Positions 17,891 through 30,681 are shown, counted from the first letter of the stretch. The stretch: DNA of 64,000 nucleotides from Leptoclinus maculatus (GCA_032191485.1 JAVDOI010000008.1:15269674-15333673); one strand, 5' to 3'. Translations and numbers: made by a program. Notes: generated by a model from the sequence alone, not told the origin.

Positions 17891-19496
17891 CAGTCAGCTT
17901 TAGTTTAAAACAGCTGCCTACTGTAACTAAAGATGCTGATAAGAGCGGTGAGGAGTCAAAATAGTTGTAGAAAAAAAACCTTTCACATTACACATCATTA
18001 TTTGACCCAATCTTGATATAAAATGTGAATGAAAGCAGCTGTAACTAAATATTCATCCTGATACATACATAAATCAAGTGATACAAATGTATTGCACTGT
18101 AAAAGCAAGTCAGTCTTCACTCCGACGTTGTCACAATACCGGAGCAAATTTTGACCATTGTGATCGAGTGATTGTTAAAAAGACAAACATGTATGGTTCA
18201 TTTGCAAAATGAATTCAGGCCTGTTGGCGTACATTAGTATACATAAGTCAAGCCGACATAGACTCGGCAGCCCAGATGTCCTCTCATCCACTGCTCTAAT
18301 TGAGAACTGTTGGCACAGAAAACCGCCCACAACCAGACGTGAGGAGGTTCGAGACCTCTCAGTCAACTGTGTCCACTTAGCCTGATGAGTCTAAATGACT
18401 TTAACATCCCACCCTGCCACAACTTGGCCAATGGATGTCAGTTTAGCATCACGACTCGGCCAATTGGCTACTTACCCCAGCTTTGACCCAGGAGTAATGA
18501 TGATGTACAGTTTAACTTTTCAGTCAATCTCTATTCACAGTCATCCAAGTCAAGGAAGGAAGGCAGAGTTAGACTTTAAGGTCTCAGAGATGATATCTTG
18601 ATCTACATCTGGAAATCAACGATGACGTTTTACTTATTAGCCGACTGATCAAAGATGATGGAGGGGGCAGTATAAGGGATCGGTGCTGATGTTAGGAAAC
18701 ACGGATGTGTATCCGGTTTATATCCTGCTAGAGTTTAGGATCAGCTGTTGCTCTTCACATAAGAACTGCAGGGATATTTGAGGTGTCATTAAGTATAGTA
18801 GGTAAGACTCAGTATGTTCTTAATGTGGGTCCTGAAAAATAAAAAAAGTTTATATGTTTTTGGCATTTCTGGTTTTATTTGATAGGCAGACATTAGCACA
18901 AGTCCTCGGCTTAATCAAAACCCTGCATGTTGCAGTAAAGTGGTATGCTCGTAACCAATAGGCCATCAGGGCGCCCACTAAAACAATGTGATTTTGTTCA
19001 AAAGGTCTGCATTATGTTTAGTGGGGAATCTGAACTTGACTTTAACCCTAATAAGGAACAGAAACTCTCTGGTTGGGAAAGTCACCTTCAAAATATAATC
19101 GAAATCCTCAGGATGTGAAGTTAAATGAACAATATATTCCAGTTCACAGATTGCTAGGTTGGATTATGGGTTGGGACCCGAAATGGGTCGCAGGCTCTCT
19201 TCAAGTGGGTCTCCACATGACAGGAAAAGTTTGTATGATTTAATGATCCTGAATCCCAGGGAGAAAAAAAAAAAAAGTCATTTTGGGCTGTGGCTGAAAA
19301 GTTTTTAAGAACCTTCCCCCTCCAATAGTCTGTATTATGTTGAGTAAGAAGAGTGGTGGGCTTTGAGCTTAACCTGTAACCACAGAATGACTTCAAAAGG
19401 ATCACGGCACACTAATAGGTCAAAGCCTGATGTAATCTTAATCGAAAGCAGACCGGACTAAATGAATGAAGAGAAACAGATGGATGGAGCTAGATT

Positions 19497-19770
19497 AAGT
19501 GTGACTGACCACAAACAGAGAGAGAAAGAGGGTGAGAGAGGGAAGAATGAGAAAGTTTAAAGGGGAAGGTGGGAGAGGGGAGGGGGGGGGGGGAGACACA
19601 AAAACACGATGAGGTAAGGTTGCTTTGGTCGGAAAAGAAAGAAAAGAGAGACGGGAGATGAAGCCAGAGAAGCAGAGGAAGTTGAGAGGAAAAGGAGGAA
19701 GAAAGCATAAAAAGAGAGGGTAAGGTTTTAAAGAGTGTTAGGTTTGTCAGAGCAGAGAGAAAGAGGAAGA
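19497..19770 (+). repeat. Purine-rich (GA/G) tract
   Basis: About 270 bp that are strongly purine-biased on the plus strand, including a run of about 12 G near 19580-19593 and many GAGAGA/GGAAG blocks. Low complexity; no coding sense despite long open frames on the opposite strand. Confidence 0.8.
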
Positions 19771-20501
19771 GAAATGGGGGGAAAAGTGTGAGAGGGAGCA
19801 ATAGACAAATGTATGACAGTGTATCCAACCCTCACGGTGGGGAAGGTATCCATCCACTGACCGCAGCCTCCAGGCCAGATGAAGTGTGACCGTCTGGTGG
19901 TCAGACTGGACCTGAAGATTTTCCGCTGTTGCAAAACACTTCCTGCCTGCTGTTTTCATGTAATGTGACCGCTCACACGGTTTGCTCCCCCGCCATACTT
20001 TAAGTTGTACAATATGTTATTTCTATGTTATTCCTTTTGCCCACAGATTAGACTCTTGGCTCTCCGGGCCCTCCAGCCTTGGACGGACTCCACATAAGCA
20101 AATAATGATTCGACTGTCCAACATGTGTTAGTCTTCAAATTGAGTGGTGCTCTCCACGGGGGAAGTCTGGGCAAGAATGACGATGATCAGAGCTACAATC
20201 ATATCTGACAAGGTGATATGTTGTTCCTGTGCTGTCTTCTAGGAGCTCCACGTGATGACATGATGAGCGGGATCCTTGCCAGGAGAATCATCGAACCAAC
20301 GGGGAATAAAATAAAAGAAATGGAAAGAAACAGAAACAGAAAGAGAAATAGAAGGGGTTTCGTCTTTGTTAAACTTTATCAATAAAACACAGTATTGAGC
20401 CACTTACACACTTGACTTTCAAAAATAAGCCAAACCAAACACTTGATGAATTCTTCAAACTCTTAAATCTTTGAAACTTATTGGAGCTCTATTAAATTCA
20501 C

Positions 20502-20668
20502 CCTGGTTTTGCTCATTCCTGTCCCATTCACAAACTCCGCTGCAGGGTCGGGTTTCTGCTCCTTGTCTGCCAGAGACTGTCTGTGGCTGCTGTGGTATTC
20601 CACGCTGAATGAGTCATGTCTGGTGGTTATTATGGGCAGGCGTTTGGCTCTCCCATCTCTCACCCCGT
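20502..20668 (-). CDS. Unassigned exon-like block
   Basis: A 167-nt minus-strand block bounded by an acceptor-like CTGCCACTAG| and a donor-like CCAGG|GTGAAT. It has one open frame of 55 codons (phase 1 in, 0 out) with mixed, protein-like composition (for example KRLPIITTRHDSFSVEYHSS). I do not recognise the protein, and no partner exon with compatible phase was identified on either side. It could be an exon of an unrecognised gene, a pseudogene fragment or chance. Confidence 0.25.
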
Positions 20669-21559
20669 CTAGTGGCAGCAGACAACATTACATCTTCTTT
20701 TGAGCCGCGTCCAACCGAGCTGACTAAGATCAGGTTCTCAGTTAACTAGGCTGGATGAGTTAAGGAGACATTTTTGGTTGGTGGTGTAAGAATACATTGA
20801 TGTTTTAACGTTATGCTAGGTTGATTAATACCACTTTCTTGTTTTGAAATTAAAGCGGATGAGAACAATGAATATACCTGATTTTAAAAGTGCGTATGTG
20901 GATATCAAAGCGTCACCAGTGCGCTGACAGGCAATTTCAGATGCCAAAACAAAATAAAGCAGTGCACCATTAACTTTAAAACTTAAAGCTTTAAACCAAT
21001 AATACTTAAGGTGTTTGGTGGTCAAAGGCTAGCAGGTATCTATACTGTATGTCAGAGTCAATTACTCCGCCTGTTACCTTGGGGGAGGGGCTTAGAGGGA
21101 CAAGCGTTATTCAATCTGAAGATCTGTTTTTCCAAACATACCTTGAACAGCTTTACCTGAGCTGGTTGGAAAAAGGTTAATTCATATTTGATGGGCTAAC
21201 TGACTACATGCTGAGAAAAGATTTAATCTAGCACAAAACCAACAGACTTGCCAAGCACAAACTATCCTATTTCTATTTAATTTCCGAAAATAAATGCTCT
21301 TCTTCCCTAAACGTACCTTCCTGTGAAGAAAAGAGTTTATTTTAAAAGACACTCTGCATGTAATGAGTGGAAACTGACACGCCGTCGCTGACATGTCCAA
21401 CACTGGCGCGAGAGAGCGTAGTAGAGGGTCATAGTTTGAAGCCTAGAGCCACTGACCAAGTGTCGGTATTAGACGAGTTGGGAGTGAGAATGTGTTGTGC
21501 CGATATCGTGCAAACAGTGGCTGGCCAAGAAATAGTCTGTCCTATAACCCTCCTGTAAA

Positions 21560-21815
21560 ACCAGAATGAGTCATGTTTACACATAGTTTTTTGTATGAAT
21601 TAAACAAACAAGACACAACTTCTTAATAAGTGTGTTGATAAGTTATTTTTACACAGAGCCGGGCCGGCTGGTTCCCTGCTTTCATAGCACATAGCTAACT
21701 GGCTACTGGTGGTTGCTTCACATTAACAGCACGGATATGAGAAAAGATCTTCTCACCGAACTCTCTGCAAAAAAGCTTATTTCCCAAAATGCCAAACTAT
21801 TCCTTTAATATTTAA
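21560..21815 (-). repeat. Dispersed fish repeat (AATACGCTTATT-type family), minus orientation
   Basis: On the minus strand it reads AAAGGAATAGTTTGGCATTT, then GGGAAATAAGC, GCAGAGAGTTCGGTGAGAAG and, further on, TTGTTTGTTTAATTCATAC. It matches the block at 27430-27500 and is typical of a repeat common in percomorph fish. Confidence 0.5.
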
Positions 21816-22415
21816 TTATTAAGACAATTTACCCCTAATTTTAACCAAGTGTTTTATTTGCCAAACCATAATGTCATAACATTGGCAGTAAACGTTCAAA
21901 CATATTATACAATCCAGTTTTTTCATTTTTTTGTTTTTGCTAAATCATCAATCATATTTACGTCTGCCAAGTATGATGAACCGTTTCATCGGAAAAGGAG
22001 TAATACACCCACACACATCAGCTTCACACACAAAAAAAACAGTTGATCTGTGTAGAATCATTGCTTTGGGTTCACAGACAGACAGTAGATGTGAGGAAAA
22101 GAAGAGCACATTGTTCAACTCTACTGTACACACTTTCCCAGCTGGGGATCTGGATCTTCAGAGGCACAAGCGACTCTCTGTCTGTCTCTCTGTCTGTCTC
22201 TCTGTCTTTCTTGTGTTCTCAGGTATGAGTAAAAGCACTTTCCTGGTTGAGACTGAGAGAGAACATGTGTGTTTTCTGTGTGAGTATGAGAGAGAGAGAC
22301 AGTGTGTGTGTGTGTGTGATGGTTTTACCATGTGCAGGGTCCCTGTATGGGACTGAATGAAGTCGGATATGAGGGAACCTGTCAGGTCCGGGCTACTGTC
22401 GGAAACCCTCCTTCT

Positions 22416-22453
22416 ATTACCTCCTCCTCCTCCTCCTCCTCCTCCTCCTCCTC
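22416..22453 (+). repeat. (TCC)n microsatellite
   Basis: About 12 TCC units. Nearby are a (CTGT/CTCT) stretch at 22175-22207 and a (GT)n at 22298-22318. Confidence 0.95.
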
Positions 22454-23039
22454 CCCTTCATCCGCCTCTTCCTTTTCATCCAACTTTTTACATCTGAAGA
22501 TTGTACAAGACGCCCAGGTTGTATAAATTGTTGTTAAGTTAGTATGTTATGCATCATTTGAAAAAAAGAAAATCTCTGCAAAGACAGATGTTGAGCTGTG
22601 ATATAGTACGTCTTTAGAGTATGAGGAACTTCAGAGGTATCAAACCTTACTGAACCCTAAAACTGAATAAAGTTATAAACCTGAAAGTTTTAAAATGCAA
22701 GTAGGTCCTTCATATGCAGAATCTGGGATGTAAAAAAAATGACGGTTTGCTTTTTAAATGACAGACATAGGTTTTCAGATGCAGCTGAGGGGGAAAGAAA
22801 AGATGAAGGAAAGATTTGCAGTTGCATCAAACCAAAGCCAATCAAACAAGTTTAATATTGTTGGACTGGTTAAATAAAAACAAAAAAATCAACAACAAAA
22901 AAACATCAACGACATTCCCTTGCGTTGTAGGTTAGCATTTTTGCTCAACACGAGCACTTCTGTTATCGAAAGATTAACCAACAAGTAAGCTAAAGTTCTA
23001 AGACCTAAGCTTGAATAAGCTAACCCAGCTAGGACCTAA

Positions 23040-23565
23040 GGCTCCTCCACTACCCAGCCTACTGCTGGCTCTCTGACGCCCAGTCAGAAAAATAAGATGG
23101 ATGAAAAAAGCAGCGGGAGGTTGTGACTGTTGAGCGTGCATCTTCACAGAGACCTGGATCCATCATTCATCCCGGATCAAGCTGGACTTGACGGGTGGAC
23201 AGCAGGACAGAGTGCAGGACTCCGGTGGGACGAGAGGAGGTGGACTCTGTGTTTATCATGATGCTTGGTGCTCAAACACAGTCAAAGTCGAAGGGCAATC
23301 TTTTCCTCATGTTGATTTTTTAATGTGAAGATGTCGGCCATATTATCTGCCAAGAGAGTTATTTTTGTTGCTGCTTTTTACGTTTCTTATGATGCAAATT
23401 AAAAAAAATGCACTACAGGAATGTACTACTGTTTTTGTTTTGTTTTGTTTATCGTGTGTTTGTTGTGTTACAAATAGGCTACAACTGATTTCCGTTGTGC
23501 ATCCCTGTGTTGCATAGTGGCAATAAATGATCGTTGAATCGTTGAATTGAGCATCACTGTTTGTT
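23040..23565 (+). mobile_element. Broken Rex1/CR1-type LINE fragment
   Basis: The 5' part encodes a degenerate piece of a LINE ORF2 endonuclease domain. Readable blocks include FTETW, GGTRGGGLCVY and, after an in-frame TGA, RCRPYYLPRE. The LLLA...RNKMDE region upstream is frameshifted. The sequence then jumps to a 3' tail with repeated GTTGAATC-like units (about 23530-23555), so the middle of the element is missing. An ancient, inactive copy. Family assignment rests on motif recall only. Confidence 0.6.
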
Positions 23566-24995
23566 TTGCGGCTTTGGGGACAAATTAAGAGGCAAAACAA
23601 CAAGCAGTGTTTGTGAGAACTGTAGCGAGCTTTTTGATCTCTATACAGCTTAATGTCTGTGGGAATCAAACCTTTGTGGAGCTTATTATGTCCCACTTTT
23701 TGTTGAGTCTGTGTCAATGGGTATACTCCCTTCTCTGGTAAATTACGCTCATTGTTGGTGCTAAAAAATCCATTGACTGGGCTGTTAAAGTAACCACAGT
23801 GACTTATCTTTTAATGTGGAAGCCTAAAATATCCAAAGATATGCTTCAGACTCTGGGGTGGTACAAAGGGGGAGCAATCAGATTTGGATGGCGTCCAGTA
23901 GCACCCTGGCAGTCCTCTGGCTACGCCCCTGGTTTCACGTGGTCCACATGGAACAAGCTCAGCCCAGGACTTTCCTGCAATCCCAACCCCAATCCGAACC
24001 TAAACTCTAACCCTGTAATTAGTTTTCTTTTTGCGAGGGAAAATACTCCACACAAGTCATTTTCTGGTAATTGACTGCAAGCAGAGTTTAAATGGTCACA
24101 GACACATGCACACACAGAGACACACGCGCAGCCTGCATGCGGACACACACACACACATAAACACACTTACTCGTATACACAGTGGTCGTGCAGCTGCGGC
24201 GTGTGTGATAATGAGACAATCCTTGGAGGGACTCATCTAGACTGTGTTATATCATCTCCCTGGAAACGGTCCACAGCTCTAAAATAGGAGTGTGTGCTCC
24301 CTGTCAGCTACAGCATGATGTCATCCAATATAATTCCTACAATCAAGGGGGAAAAAGGGATATTTGATGACATGTGAATGTGCAAAGAACCGTGGTTTCC
24401 TGAAATATGGGGATTCTTGTGGCGCAGACTAATTCAGAGCTCTGTCTGCAGCTTATGTTTGTCGAAACAGAAACTTGCCATAAACAGAAAAAAAGCTTGT
24501 TGCCTGAGCCCTTGCACCTGTCTCTTATTTTCTCAAGTGAATTAACAGCAAAAAAAAGAGAAAAAGCTCTATTTTTTATGCAAAACAGATTAATTATCAG
24601 TCTGTTTAACTGTTCCTGTTGCTTTATCAACCTTGATGCATAGAGAGGGCCAAAAAAGGAACACAAATATATAAATACACATGAAAAATGTACCTCAGTC
24701 TGGCATTTCACACGGTCTTCCAGGTGTACCACTCTTCTAATGAGTTTCACTGAGCTACTGACTTCACAGCACTCACTAGGTGTCCCCTCCTGCTGTGGCT
24801 TGTATTACTACCTCAACATCTGGACGGGACAGTTTTACAGTACAGTTACAGTTTTACAGTAGAGCCATATGCAGACAAAATACTTATACTTGCATACATC
24901 GGTAAAGAGTCTTTCATTTCAATATATTAGCCACATATCTGTCATGGTTTGTAGGTTTGAAAGTCAGAGTAATGAGGTTCTTCTGTCTTTTTTTG

Positions 24996-25030
24996 GGGTG
25001 GGTGGGTGGGGGGGGGGGGGGGTGGGGGGT
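24996..25030 (+). repeat. G-run, potential G-quadruplex
   Basis: GGGGTGGGTGGGTGG followed by an unbroken G-run and TGGGGGG. At least five G3+ tracts with single-base loops on the plus strand. Confidence 0.85.
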
Positions 25031-25164
25031 GAGAGGACGCAGATCTATATGAATGTGAGCTTGGCCGTGTCACTCTCGCCTTAAAAGAGCCTCGGATTGG
25101 CCGGGTCTGGTCTGTTTCCCGAGCAATAGCTTTATTAAAGACTGCATCTGTGTGTGTGTGGGGG

Positions 25165-25222
25165 TGTGAGGATGCGTGTGTGTGTGTGTGTGTGTGTGTG
25201 AGTGTGTGTGTGTGTGTGTGTG
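25165..25222 (+). repeat. (GT)n microsatellite
   Basis: GT repeats with a few interruptions (GAGT, GCGT), preceded by a shorter GT/GGGGT block from 25147. Confidence 0.95.
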
Positions 25223-26114
25223 CGTGTGGTTTACTAGCCGGCTGTGGTGGTTCTCGGGGGACAGCCCTCTCCAGCTGCTGCTTTACAAGACTGTAACATC
25301 AAACACACACATACACACACACACTTAACACAAAGGTTTGACACAGCTTTCACTTCAACCCTCAGCCTCCCTTAACAAGTTCAACAAATGAACTCTTCTC
25401 CTCACTTCTTCCATTCTCCACATACCACTGATCTTTACCCTCACACCTCCCACGGTCTCCCTCCTTTCTTTTGAGATACAATAAAATGTATAAACAGTGC
25501 AAGAATTGTTTGAATGTCTGTTTTTACTGTATATGTAGTATTTCCTATAGTGTATGTCGTTGATTAAGCAAGACAATAAAGAAATCAGTATCAGCTCAAC
25601 AGGTGTAAATCTGTAGGTGACCCTGACTGTTGACCTACTGGAGCAGGACACGCAAAAACCTCTGTGCTGCCCAATAATTTAAGTGATAGTTTTAAAGGAG
25701 GATTGCTTTTCACTCTTCAAGGTCTGGTCTGTGAACATTGCTCCACCGCTGCACCACAGTAGTACAGTCATAAAATGCAGTATGAAGTATGAAATGCTTG
25801 GGCTTGACCTGACATTAAAACTGCTTTTGCACTTTAATGTGTATTTGCGTTTCACCTCCACTTTAGTTTTCCCAAAGAAAAACTTTTGGAGAAAAAGGGA
25901 CTGAAGAAGGAAATCTGTCAGAGATTTAGCTTGTTTCTCAGTGTTGAGTACATCTACTTATTCATTAAATACTGTCACTAATACATAAAACCAATAGCTG
26001 CTACAAGTGGAAGTTTGTGAATAAAATTACATCAGGTTATTGTTATTGGTAAACTGTACAGTAAATGAACTATAACTGAATGGTGTAAAATAGTTACAAC
26101 ATGTAACATTTACA

Positions 26115-27292
26115 CAGTGGTGGGCCGTCAGGGCCTGCAAAGCCTTCTCTGCTGGCCTAAACAGAATCACAAAGTTATAGCTATTTTATAATTTAATATT
26201 TTTTCTTAAATACACTACATGTATTATAATTTATAAAAATATTTTTCCCATTAGCTTATTTTGTCATTGCACAGCTACTGTCTTCCTCAGTTGCTCTGCT
26301 TCCAGTGCAGCTTGTTTTAAGTAGAGCTTTTATCCAATCAGATTTCACCTCTGTGTCTCTCGGTAGAAGAGAGGCCCGATGCCTGCAGACTCACAAGTGC
26401 CTCCATGTGCCGTTTAAATGAATGGGGATGATATTGTTGATTGTCATAGTGTTCAACCAATCAGATCTTTAGTTTGACATGTTGGGCGTATTCTTTGACG
26501 CGTCAGAGCCAGCTAGCTGGCCCACAACTACGTCAGCATTACGTGCAGCTCAGTTTTCAGGAGCAGCTCTGCTGTGGGGTGCAGTGTGTGCTGTGATTGG
26601 TCAGTGGACGAGCACGTGACTATTGTGAAACGAAACTTACAGCAGCGGCTTAGTCTGAGTAGTGAGAGTTCAAATTGAAAGATATGGAAGAAATTATGAT
26701 ATTTTTTGCATTTTGCTTGGTGTAGATTCTTTTTTTTACCTAGCTTTGTTTTTTAACACTCAATGACTGAAATTGGAAGAGAAATGGATTTGTGAGTTGG
26801 GATTTAACCGTGAGATGAAACTCTTTGTCAACAAAGAAAGGAGGATGTGATCAGCATTTGGTAAGTCAACTGGTTCGTTTTTTTACATCTAATATCTGAA
26901 TGGCCCTTGATTGCGTAGCAGAATGCGTGTTGCTGCTGTTGTTTTCCCGTGAAGCTAGTTAGCGTAGCCTCTCAGAACACTTGCGGAGCCCCAGCTTTTT
27001 TTTTTTTTTTTTTTTTTTGTTCCGGTTCAGAGGTCACACAGCCCGTTGTCTCCTAGTGAGTGCAGAAAACATTATATTTCCTACAATTTAAGCTTCTGCA
27101 TTTTCCAAATGCATTAGTATTATTCAAACGTATTGTTCGGTTTGTAAGTCTCGTACCGAACGGTTTAATACGAATACGTATATGTTACAGCCCTAGAAAC
27201 GAATACTAACCCTAGCTGTGGCGCCTTCATGAGGTTATTAGGTGGTATTTCAGCAGTGAAGGCCCAGGTATAAAATGCACGGCCCGCCACTG
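26115..27292 (+). mobile_element. Non-autonomous hAT-like DNA transposon with 8-bp target duplication
   Basis: The left end reads CAGTGGTGGGCCGT and the right end, reverse complemented, CAGTGGCGGGCCGT (13 of 14 identical). Both ends are flanked by the identical 8-mer CATTTACA (26107-26114 and 27293-27300), a target-site duplication of the length hAT elements make. The 1178-bp interior has no open frame of transposase size, so the element would depend on an external transposase. A T-run lies at 26996-27018. The single mismatch in the termini and the perfect duplication argue for a not very old insertion. Confidence 0.85.
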
Positions 27293-27429
27293 CATTTACA
27301 TCAGTTTGCCTGCTGTTGTTTGTATTTTAAAGTTGCAACTGTTGAAATTTTCAAATCCAGAGCTGACATGACTTGAGGTCTGTTAATTACACAAAAAAAC
27401 CTTCACCGCTCTGGGAGACAATCTGTGTT

Positions 27430-27510
27430 GACGTTTCGGGGAATACGCTTATTCACTTTCTTGCAGAGAGTCAGATGAGGGGATCAATGCATGCACTCCC
27501 ATGTCTGTCA
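27430..27510 (+). repeat. Dispersed fish repeat (AATACGCTTATT-type family)
   Basis: Contains TTTCGGGGAATACGCTTATT, CTTTCTTGCAGAGAGTCAG and ATGAGGGGATCAAT, the same family as the minus-strand copy at 21560-21815. A short relative (TTTATGCTAAGCTAAGCTAA) occurs at 47290-47312. Confidence 0.5.
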
Positions 27511-28256
27511 GGTAAACAAATACAAGGGTGATTTCCGCTGGTTGCCTCGTTACCTCAAAGGTGACGACAAGACTTGAGGCAGTCACTGCTACGGGTGAAG
27601 AAATAGTCCCACACTTTTAGTTTTTGTACTGATTAAAGAAGCAAGATATAATGTGCTGTTGTCTTTACGTTTCTTTGTATATAACGCTATACATTTTTTG
27701 CCATTTTGAGACTTTGTTGTGAGTTTTTGCAAGTGGAGACATCACCACCTCACACCCACGTCTCTGTCTGTCACCCTCTCTGCTCCCCCGTTTTTGTTTC
27801 CCCCTCTCTCTCTTTCAGTGACGTGAACTCCCTGGCATTTGAAGCCTTACATCATGGAACGAAGGAGGGGGCAACCAGAGCCTTAAGAGTTTGGAAAACC
27901 ATAGTGTGAACCATTTTATTTATTGTTACCTTTTAGATGATGTCTATTTATTATGATCCACCCTGTTAGCACGTTATTTGCTTCTCAAGGAGACCAGATT
28001 GTTGATTAAAGGTTTAGTGTCAGTACACTAGTGCTTACCAGTGCGCCAGTAAATGCTGCGTTCAAGTGTGGCTCTGGAACTAATTGCAGTCAAGCAGCCG
28101 GGGTACAACAGAGCAGGACTAAGCTCGTATAACCAGTCGGGGAAAACACAGGATAAAAAAACAAAACACATAAGCGGTAAGCAGAGATGGTGGCAGGCGG
28201 TGGGCAGAAGAAGTGAGTGGGAAAGCGGTTGGGAGAGTTAAAGAGAAAGTAAAAAA

Positions 28257-28260
<4 letters not shown>

Positions 28261-28299
<39 letters not shown>
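28261..28299 (+). repeat. (GA)n microsatellite
   Basis: About 19 perfect GA units. Confidence 0.97.
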
Positions 28300-28301
<2 letters not shown>

Positions 28302-30681
28302 GAGCTGGAGACTGAGTCAGGTGGTCAAATTGTTCCCGCCACCTCATTAGTGGCAATGACATCACAGCTGATTTTTCTTTTTAGTCTGCTACTACCGCTC
28401 CGCTACAGAGAGGTAGAGCTGCTACTTAACGGCAGAGTCTGGGGAGCTGCTTTTTTATGTCGTCAATAACTCAGCGTGAGTAAAAAGGAGGCAGGATTGG
28501 AGAAGCCTTTTTTGAGCTGAGTAATCACAGCTCAGATTTTTTAATATTGGTTACTCTCCATCATGAATAGACTGCAGGCCAGCTGCAGTTGCCTATGAAC
28601 TGATTTAGTTGTAACAAAGCCTTTGGCAGTTTCTCCCCCGAGGATATGGCTCACGATAGTGTATATAGAAAACTCAGTCAACTCCAGCCAATCCCCATAC
28701 TTGTCTTAATTTCTTTTCATTTTCTGACTGTCCAATATTCGCTCGATGGGAAACAGAGGGCTAATATTCATGAGAAGAGAGGTTTAAGTGCTGCTCAGCG
28801 TCTGATTGGCTGCAGAAAAGCGAACGGTGTATATTTTTTCTTTTTCTTTTTATATCCACTGACATGAACCAGACCTTTCACCTACACCAGAATCAAATGC
28901 CGAGGAGGGTAACAGAGTGTGGAGAGTGGTCTGGATATGAAATTGAGACTAGGCTTTGCACATAATGAATAATTTACAATGAGATAACGCACTAAACAGA
29001 AAACAGAATTATCATCGATTTAGGCTTAAATAATGAAGGAAATCAAGCAGGACTTATATTTGTGAGTGAAGGTGTCACTGTTTAGCTAAGGTTGAGCGGA
29101 CAAGAGCTATGATTAGTCAGTTTTAGCTGCTTATTTTATGTGTAATAACCGATTTTATTTCATGTATAATAACCGATTACTATGTGATGTCAGTGAAACT
29201 TGACAGCAGTGGTTCATTATATCCATTAGTCATGACTTTTTCCCCAAATCCAGACGGTCCCAGACAGTAAAAAAGACAATACAAAGTGACAAAATGCTTA
29301 GTGTGTTGTTGCTGTAACACATCCAAACAAGACGGATAAACAAACTGTTGAATGACCATGTGAGGCCTGTGTTTAGCCCCAGACAAAAAGTGACTGTACT
29401 CTCCTGCCTCTCGATATCTACTGGAGGTGGTATGGCCTTCAGCGAGCTGATCAGTGGCCAGCAGCTGTTTGTGGACATACACAGTGTAGCTGTGAATGAG
29501 TGTAATTAAGTTACTCTAAAGCACAAAGCAACTGTCACAAAAAGAAACAACCTTCACGGTTAAAACGCCAACTCAGACAAGCTGCAGTAGAGGAGAAGCA
29601 AATTACAAGTGAACACCAGATAATGGATTAGAAACAGACTTCCAATCTCTCAGTTTCTTTTATCGCCCCACAGTGTTCACAAATAGTGAAAGATTCAAAC
29701 AAACCAGAAGAGACACCCTCGCGCAGCAGGGCTCAGATGTATGACGACAGCCTTCAGACGCACTCAGACAAACGAGATAAAAGTCACACAGACTTTAATT
29801 TCCCAGCATCCCTTTCATTGTTTTACAGCGTTCTGAGGGATGTCGAATCAAACAATAGCTTTTTACTATGTGTTTGAACCCGGTGCACCGCGAGCGTGTT
29901 TGTGAGAAACTCTATCATAAAAAAAGGATATGAACGGAAAAAACTAAGAGAGCGAGCACGGTTTCAACTGATGTCTTCCAGTTGTGTGACCTCTCTTTCC
30001 TTCCCCGTCTTTTTTCTGTCTCTCTGCCTCTCTCGGTTTAATAGGGCCAGCTGTAGAGTCTGGCACTCTTGGGAAACACAGTAGAGTGTGGCTGGAGCTG
30101 AGGCTGAATGAGGCTGAAATTGGGGCTGGTGGTGATGGTGGTGGGGGAGCAAGTTGGGGGGCGAGCACTTCCGACCATTTTCCCCGTGAAATACACCATG
30201 CAGTCTGGAGCTTTGGCAGGCCGCCGCCAACTCTCTTCCTTTCGTCTTCTTTCCCTCCCTCCTTCATTTCCTTCCTTTCCATCCTACTTTTCTCCCTCTG
30301 TCAGACAGCCTCCGTCTCCTTTTATACCTCCCGCTTTCCACAATCCCACCGTCCTTTCTTCCTCTTCCTTATTCTTCTTCCTGCTGCCCTTCTTTCAGAC
30401 AATTACTTTTGGTAATGACCCTCTCCAGACGTCCGCTCAGTGGCACCATAACAAGTCTAGGAACTCTTCCTCTCCTTCTATCACTTTCAGGGCAGGCTTA
30501 AAGCGACTGTCCAAGGACCACGATAAATAGCTAAGGACCTTGGAGTCCCTCTCCCCTCTAGACGCCTGCTCTGTGGTACCGTATCGGGTCCAGGCCTGCT
30601 TCCGAGTTTTGACAGGCCCCTGACCCGCGCCAGAGCGGTTCAGCTGGGTTGGGACTGTGTGTGTGTAAATGTATATGTGTC

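Larger units (their letters stand above)
17625..20490. other. Intergenic upstream of Siglec gene B
   Basis: No gene recognised. It contains old repeats (17827-17890; 18860-18980; 19160-19260 with GGGTTGGGACCCGAAATGGG) and a purine-rich tract. A short GC-richer block at 19830-19960 has open frames on the minus strand and a donor-like ACC|GTGAGG, but no convincing acceptor. Confidence 0.45.
23566..26106. other. Intergenic, microsatellites and G-run
   Basis: No gene recognised. It holds (CA)n blocks near 24100-24170 and 25304-25325, a long G-run at 24996-25030 and a (GT)n at 25165-25222. Confidence 0.45.

Noticed and set aside
18335..18365. GGTTCGAGACC, resembling a tRNA B-box
   Set aside because: No matching A-box, acceptor stem or cloverleaf can be drawn around it.
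19747..19959. Minus-strand frames over a GC-richer block
   Set aside because: A donor-like site is present, but no acceptor with a pyrimidine tract precedes it and the frames continue into purine/pyrimidine-biased low-complexity sequence.
29944..30530. Overlapping 88-140 codon frames on both strands
   Set aside because: Low-complexity purine/pyrimidine-biased sequence without splice sites or recognisable domains.
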